From Clostridiales bacterium (lineage in GTDB: Bacteria; Bacillota; Clostridia; Peptostreptococcales; Anaerovoracaceae), in assembly GCA_015243575.1 (NCBI GenBank), contig CP042469.1:2632929-2696928 (forward strand): 64,000 bases of DNA. Direction: 5' to 3'. How positions within the stretch are numbered: the stretch's first letter is position 1; each line of letters opens with the position of its first letter. A model generated the notes under the pieces. The model saw nothing but the letters and a program-made list of their open reading frames with translations, did no database searches and was not told the DNA's origin. The position numbers and the translations under genes are program-made. Positions 61,360 through 64,000 of the stretch are shown here, one piece after another.

Positions 61360-61821
61360 TTATCGTTCTGGCGTCTGCATCCAGCTTTGCAGTTCAATAA
61401 TGTTCCCTTCAGGATCTTGCGCATAAATAAAAACTGCCGTCCTGTTGTTGGGATACTCTGCTGTAACCAATTCTCCGACCGTGCTTCCACCTGCCTTAAG
61501 TATTTCAGCAAGTGTCGTCTCAACATCATCTACTTCGAAGGCGATATGCGCGATACCGGGACGGTTGATTTCGGCTGAGACACTTTGCTTCATCTCATCG
61601 TAAGAGAAAATCTCAAGGGTTGGATGAGCGTCTTCATAACCCGGCAGAAGTAAATGCTCCCCCCTGATATGGGCACCATTCAAACTAGTCAGCTGATCAA
61701 GCCATTCTCCGCTGAGATCCCGTGACTCGCTAATACTCTTGCAGTGAAGCACCTTTTTATAGAAGTCGATCAACAACCTTGCATCCTTGGCAATAATGTT
61801 TGTATGGACATATCGAAACAA
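61360..61821 (-). CDS. VOC family (glyoxalase/dioxygenase-like) protein
   Basis: 154 residues from TTG 61821, nine bases after AAAGGAG; the frame extends further upstream but without a ribosome site. Two beta-alpha-beta-beta-beta modules: FRYVHTNIIAKDARLLIDFYKKVLHCK and GIAHIAFEVDDVETTLAEILKAGGS, ending AVFIYAQDPEGNIIELQSW with the metal-binding Glu. Substrate unknown. Confidence 0.85.
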   Translation of the reverse strand: MFRYVHTNIIAKDARLLIDFYKKVLHCKSISESRDLSGEWLDQLTSLNGAHIRGEHLLLPGYEDAHPTLEIFSYDEMKQSVSAEINRPGIAHIAFEVDDVETTLAEILKAGGSTVGELVTAEYPNNRTAVFIYAQDPEGNIIELQSWMQTPER

Positions 61822-62250
61822 TATCAACAGCTCCTTTCCAATTCCTGCATGGCAGATAAATATGGGCAATTTCATTGTAATTCTATCACTTTATAAATGA
61901 TAAGTCTACATTGCAAAGGCGATAAAGCATCTACAAGAGGACTTTACAGCTGTGCCTTCGTCGGATCTGCCGCACTCGCCCAAACACAGGGCTTCGGGCC
62001 ATGTCGTTGAAAACCATCCACGATGGTTCTCTTACCGCTCCATGCCTGTTCAGGGTCTCGTCCGCTTGCTCCAGCGGTCGTTGCCTTTTTCGCTGCTGTC
62101 CCATTTTGCACTATGGCCTGACTGTCCGAAAAGTATCCATTGAAAACACACTTTCCACAGCAAGGAGGAAAACAGAAGGAAAGGCTTTGTATTTAAGAGC
62201 ATCCTTTCGAAACCGTCAATTTAGTTGCAGGCTTCTTACGGAGCAAAACC
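61822..62250. other. Gap between VOC and CPBP genes, with structured repeat copy B
   Basis: About 430 bp with no supported gene. It contains repeat element B (61934-62067); the rest is without recognisable signals. Confidence 0.5.
61934..62067 (+). repeat. Structured repeat element, copy B
   Basis: Aligns with copy A (63572-63708): both open with CAAGAGGACTTT and share ATCTGCCGC, a GGGC-rich hairpin region, TCTCTT-CCG and similar ends. Closing stem AAGAGGAC/GTCCGCTT (one mismatch), hairpin GCCC-7 nt-GGGC, hairpin AACCATC-CAC-GATGGTT. Stem sequences differ from copy A but remain paired. Confidence 0.6.
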
Positions 62251-63186
62251 TTATTTCTGCCCCAACGGCCCCTCTTCTTGCCGGTGCGCTTCGTTTTTAC
62301 CCAACGTTGTTTTACTGCCCGCCTTTATTAGCAATATAACAGCTAAAACGATAAACGGAAGTCCGCCAATAAGTCCGGTGATTGCCGGGCCAAACAGTGG
62401 GTTATATCCGCTCTTTGCAAAAATGATTGGCAGTGCCGCGCCCGCGTTCACCGTTGAATGGATCATGGCGGCTGGAATGGCGCTTTCCAGTTTGATTGAT
62501 ATATAGCCTTCTATAATTCCAAGTACAACACAAAAAATAATCATGGTCAGAATGCCGAGCACTGGATAGCCCCAATAGCTGGTTCCGTAATTGTGACCCA
62601 TCACGATAATGGGTAAATGCCAGATTCCCCATATTGCTCCTGAAATAATTAACGAGGCCCTGTCAGATAAAAACATGCGCAGTTTAGGGAGCAGATACCC
62701 CCGCCAGCCAAGTTCTTCGCCCATGGTGGGTATGATATTTACAATCGGTCCGATGACAACAAAAGTCAGAGCTTGGATAATTAGCAGCGTGGACGCGGCA
62801 AGTCCCTGTTTACCACTTGAAGCAACCATCCCTTTTAAAGTTGTAAGCTCCGGGTCAAACGAACCGGGGAAAATCAGGAAATAAAGCGCTCCGCTCAGAA
62901 TCAACAAGACTGTCGGACCGAAGTACACAAGCAGATACTCTTTCACATGTCCCTTTAAGTGAGGGCGAAGATACATATTCCCAAAGCCTTCTTTTGTTAT
63001 AAGCCGTGTTAATACGCTGCTCAGCGCTGGGACAAACATAGCTACCATAGTGATTACCACAGCCAAACCGGTTCCGTAGGTCAGCCCACAGATCGGTATC
63101 AACAAGAACACAATCCAAGTAATGACGATTGTAATCACAATAAATAGTATCAGCCGTTTTTTTTCCACCAATTTCTCTTGTTGCAT
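62251..63186 (-). CDS. CPBP family intramembrane metalloprotease
   Basis: 311 residues from ATG 63186, seven bases after AGGAGGT. About eight membrane segments. Active-site motifs of the CPBP (CAAX protease and bacteriocin-processing) family: EELGWRGYLLPKLR, IWGIWHLPIIVMG and MIHSTVNAG. Members process prenylated or peptide substrates or give immunity to bacteriocins; this one is not near a bacteriocin gene. An in-frame extension upstream is described separately. Confidence 0.9.
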   Translation of the reverse strand: MQQEKLVEKKRLILFIVITIVITWIVFLLIPICGLTYGTGLAVVITMVAMFVPALSSVLTRLITKEGFGNMYLRPHLKGHVKEYLLVYFGPTVLLILSGALYFLIFPGSFDPELTTLKGMVASSGKQGLAASTLLIIQALTFVVIGPIVNIIPTMGEELGWRGYLLPKLRMFLSDRASLIISGAIWGIWHLPIIVMGHNYGTSYWGYPVLGILTMIIFCVVLGIIEGYISIKLESAIPAAMIHSTVNAGAALPIIFAKSGYNPLFGPAITGLIGGLPFIVLAVILLIKAGSKTTLGKNEAHRQEEGPLGQK

Positions 63187-63258
63187 AATAACCTTACCTC
63201 CTGTTATCTTTTCCTTGCGCTTAGTGACAAGCACTTTTGCAATATTAATTTCCTTCAT
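63187..63258 (-). pseudogene. Remnant start of an XRE regulator fused in frame to the CPBP gene
   Basis: From ATG 63258, with AGAGGTGA upstream, the frame reads MKEINIAKVLVTKRKEK and then runs through the CPBP ribosome site. MxxINIAKVLVTKRKEKG is the usual opening of XRE regulators that precede CPBP-type genes. The HTH core is gone, as after a deletion. Translation from here would give CPBP a 24-residue extension. Confidence 0.45.
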
Positions 63259-63571
63259 ATCAATCACCTCTGACTATATTTTAGTTGGTAAGCAGAAGAA
63301 AAACCAATGGATTTGCAGTTGATAAAGGTTAAGCAAATCAACCTACGCGATACTTTTAATCGGAGCTGTTGTCATATCGCATTAGATGGGGTAAATAGTA
63401 CAGCAGATAAACTCAGCTTAACGGCATAGTTTGTATACAAATCAGTGGCTGCCAAAATTAATGGCCTTCCCCTGATTTTGTACTATTATCATCTATTTTT
63501 ATGTCATCTCATCGCTAATTTCAGTATCTTTTTCATTCAGCGTAGTTTTGATATGGCTTCACGGTTCCAGG
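63259..63571. other. Gap upstream of the CPBP gene, no gene seen
   Basis: About 310 bp without a supported gene. The CPBP ribosome site region and an AT-rich promoter zone should be here, but no strong -35/-10 pair stands out. Right of it begins repeat copy A. Confidence 0.5.
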
Positions 63572-63708
63572 CAAGAGGACTTTGCATCTTTGCTACGCAA
63601 ATCTGCCGCCCGGCGCCGCCTCATTCAGGCGGCTTGGGCCGCTCACTGAGAAACAGTCTGCTGGACTGTTTCTCTTCCGTTCGCGCCTTTGCAGGTTCGA
63701 GTCCTCTT
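63572..63708 (+). repeat. Structured repeat element, copy A
   Basis: A closing stem of 9 bp (AAGAGGACT 63573-63581 with AGTCCTCTT 63700-63708), hairpin TTTGC/GCAAA, hairpin GCCGCC-7 nt-GGCGGC (63615-63633) and a perfect 11-bp hairpin GAGAAACAGTC/GACTGTTTCTC (63648-63674). Its right end GGTTCGAGTCCTCTT equals the T-arm end of the nearby tRNA-Leu. Confidence 0.65.
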
Positions 63709-63725
63709 TCCCCCTTCATAGAACG

Positions 63726-63759
63726 AAAAAAGAGATAGGTCAAAACCTATCTCTTTTTT
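63726..63759 (-). terminator. Terminator of tRNA-Leu
   Basis: A perfect 14-bp stem AAAAAAGAGATAGG/CCTATCTCTTTTTT with a six-base loop, T-run on both strands, starting four bases after the tRNA CCA end. Confidence 0.85.
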
Positions 63760-63762
63760 CGT

Positions 63763-63849
63763 TGGTGCAGGCAAGAGGACTCGAACCTCCATGAAGAAAT
63801 CCTCACACGGACCTGAACCGTGCGCGTCTGCCAATTCCGCCATGCCTGC
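63763..63849 (-). tRNA. tRNA-Leu (anticodon CAG)
   Basis: 87 nt, class II. Acceptor stem GCAGGCA/TGCCTGC with encoded CCA, D-loop AATTGGCAGAC, anticodon stem-loop CACGG-TTCAGGT-CCGTG with anticodon CAG, long variable arm with ATTTCTTCAT, and T-loop GGTTCGAGTCC. Confidence 0.95.
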
Positions 63850-63862
63850 ATGGCACTTAAAT

Positions 63863-63891
63863 AACTTACTATAAAAACAAGCTTGTGTCAA
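63863..63891 (-). promoter_or_regulatory. Promoter of tRNA-Leu
   Basis: Perfect TTGACA (63891-63886), 17-bp spacer and TAAGTT (63868-63863) on the minus strand, 13 bp before the tRNA 5' end. The remaining 100 bases to the window end show no gene. Confidence 0.65.
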
Positions 63892-64000
63892 GTGTTACAA
63901 GGAAATTATTTTAGTGAAAAATTTTTAGGATCGCTCAATGTTTGTATCGGATCTGAGGATGTCTTGTCAAAACCCACGAAAATGAACGTCAATGGATTTC

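Noticed and set aside
61000-62506. Plus- and minus-strand frames overlapping the DUF6143, VOC and CPBP genes and copy B
   Set aside because: They are shadows of the supported genes or run through the structured repeat; none has a good start site or known domain.
63572-63708. Repeat copy A as a decayed tRNA gene
   Set aside because: The T-arm-like end has no matching stem within a tRNA layout; its bases pair with the far left end of the element instead, and no anticodon arm is found.
63445-63794. Plus-strand frames over the tRNA-Leu terminator and repeat copy A
   Set aside because: They read through the terminator, the tRNA and the hairpins of the repeat, so they are not genes.

Overview
The window comes from a low-to-mid G+C Gram-positive anaerobe of the class Clostridia. 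The evidence is the Firmicute-style flagellar gene order, FliY, the flgM-flgN-flgK-flgL-DUF6470-fliW-csrA-flagellin series, strong AGGAGG ribosome sites, and an oxygen-sensitive lifestyle suggested by hemerythrin and an NrdD-like protein. The family (perhaps Anaerovoracaceae or a relative) is a guess from protein style only.

Region 1 (1-21.3 kb, minus strand) is a nearly complete early flagellar operon. It runs flgB-flgC-fliE-fliF-fliG-fliH-fliI-fliJ-fliK-flgD-(TIGR02530 protein)-flgE-flbD-motA-motB-fliM-fliY-cheY-fliO-fliP-fliQ-fliR-flhB-flhA-fliA, and is read from a sigma-A promoter near 21.3 kb. No fliL, flhF or flhG is present at their usual positions. Region 2 (21.5-37.4 kb) holds the late genes. 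flgM, flagellin and the cheA operon each have a recognisable sigma-28 promoter. FliW and CsrA sit directly before flagellin, whose leader carries a hairpin with GGA in its loop, so the FliW-CsrA-flagellin feedback loop is probably intact. Between flagellin and cheA lies a minus-strand operon encoding an XRE regulator, a second FliK-like protein and an orphan FlhB C-terminal domain. cheA, cheR, fliD, fliS and a FliT-like gene follow.

Region 3 (37.4-55.4 kb) is mixed: a J-domain protein with a degenerate GGDEF domain, an HD-GYP phosphodiesterase, PHP and DJ-1 proteins, a MogA-type protein, a BMP-type nucleoside ABC transporter with xpt, ferritin, two secreted stalk-domain proteins, CheX with hemerythrin, and several small proteins.

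Region 4 (55.5-60.2 kb) is the most unusual part. An AT-rich island encodes a tyrosine recombinase, a terminator, and then two convergent genes (an ATP-grasp ligase and an 808-residue TPR protein). These genes are enclosed by a perfect 22-bp inverted repeat at 56515-56536 and 60099-60120. A good sigma-A promoter lies just outside the right repeat and points inward. The layout is that of an invertible DNA switch in which one outside promoter serves either gene. The TPR gene faces the promoter in this sequence, and its ribosome site is built from four tandem hexamers, so a second layer of variation is possible.

Region 5 (60.2-64 kb) contains a GlsB-type membrane protein, a DUF6143-like protein, a VOC protein, a CPBP protease with the scar of a lost XRE regulator, and tRNA-Leu(CAG). 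It also has two copies of an undescribed structured repeat whose two hairpins differ in sequence but stay paired.
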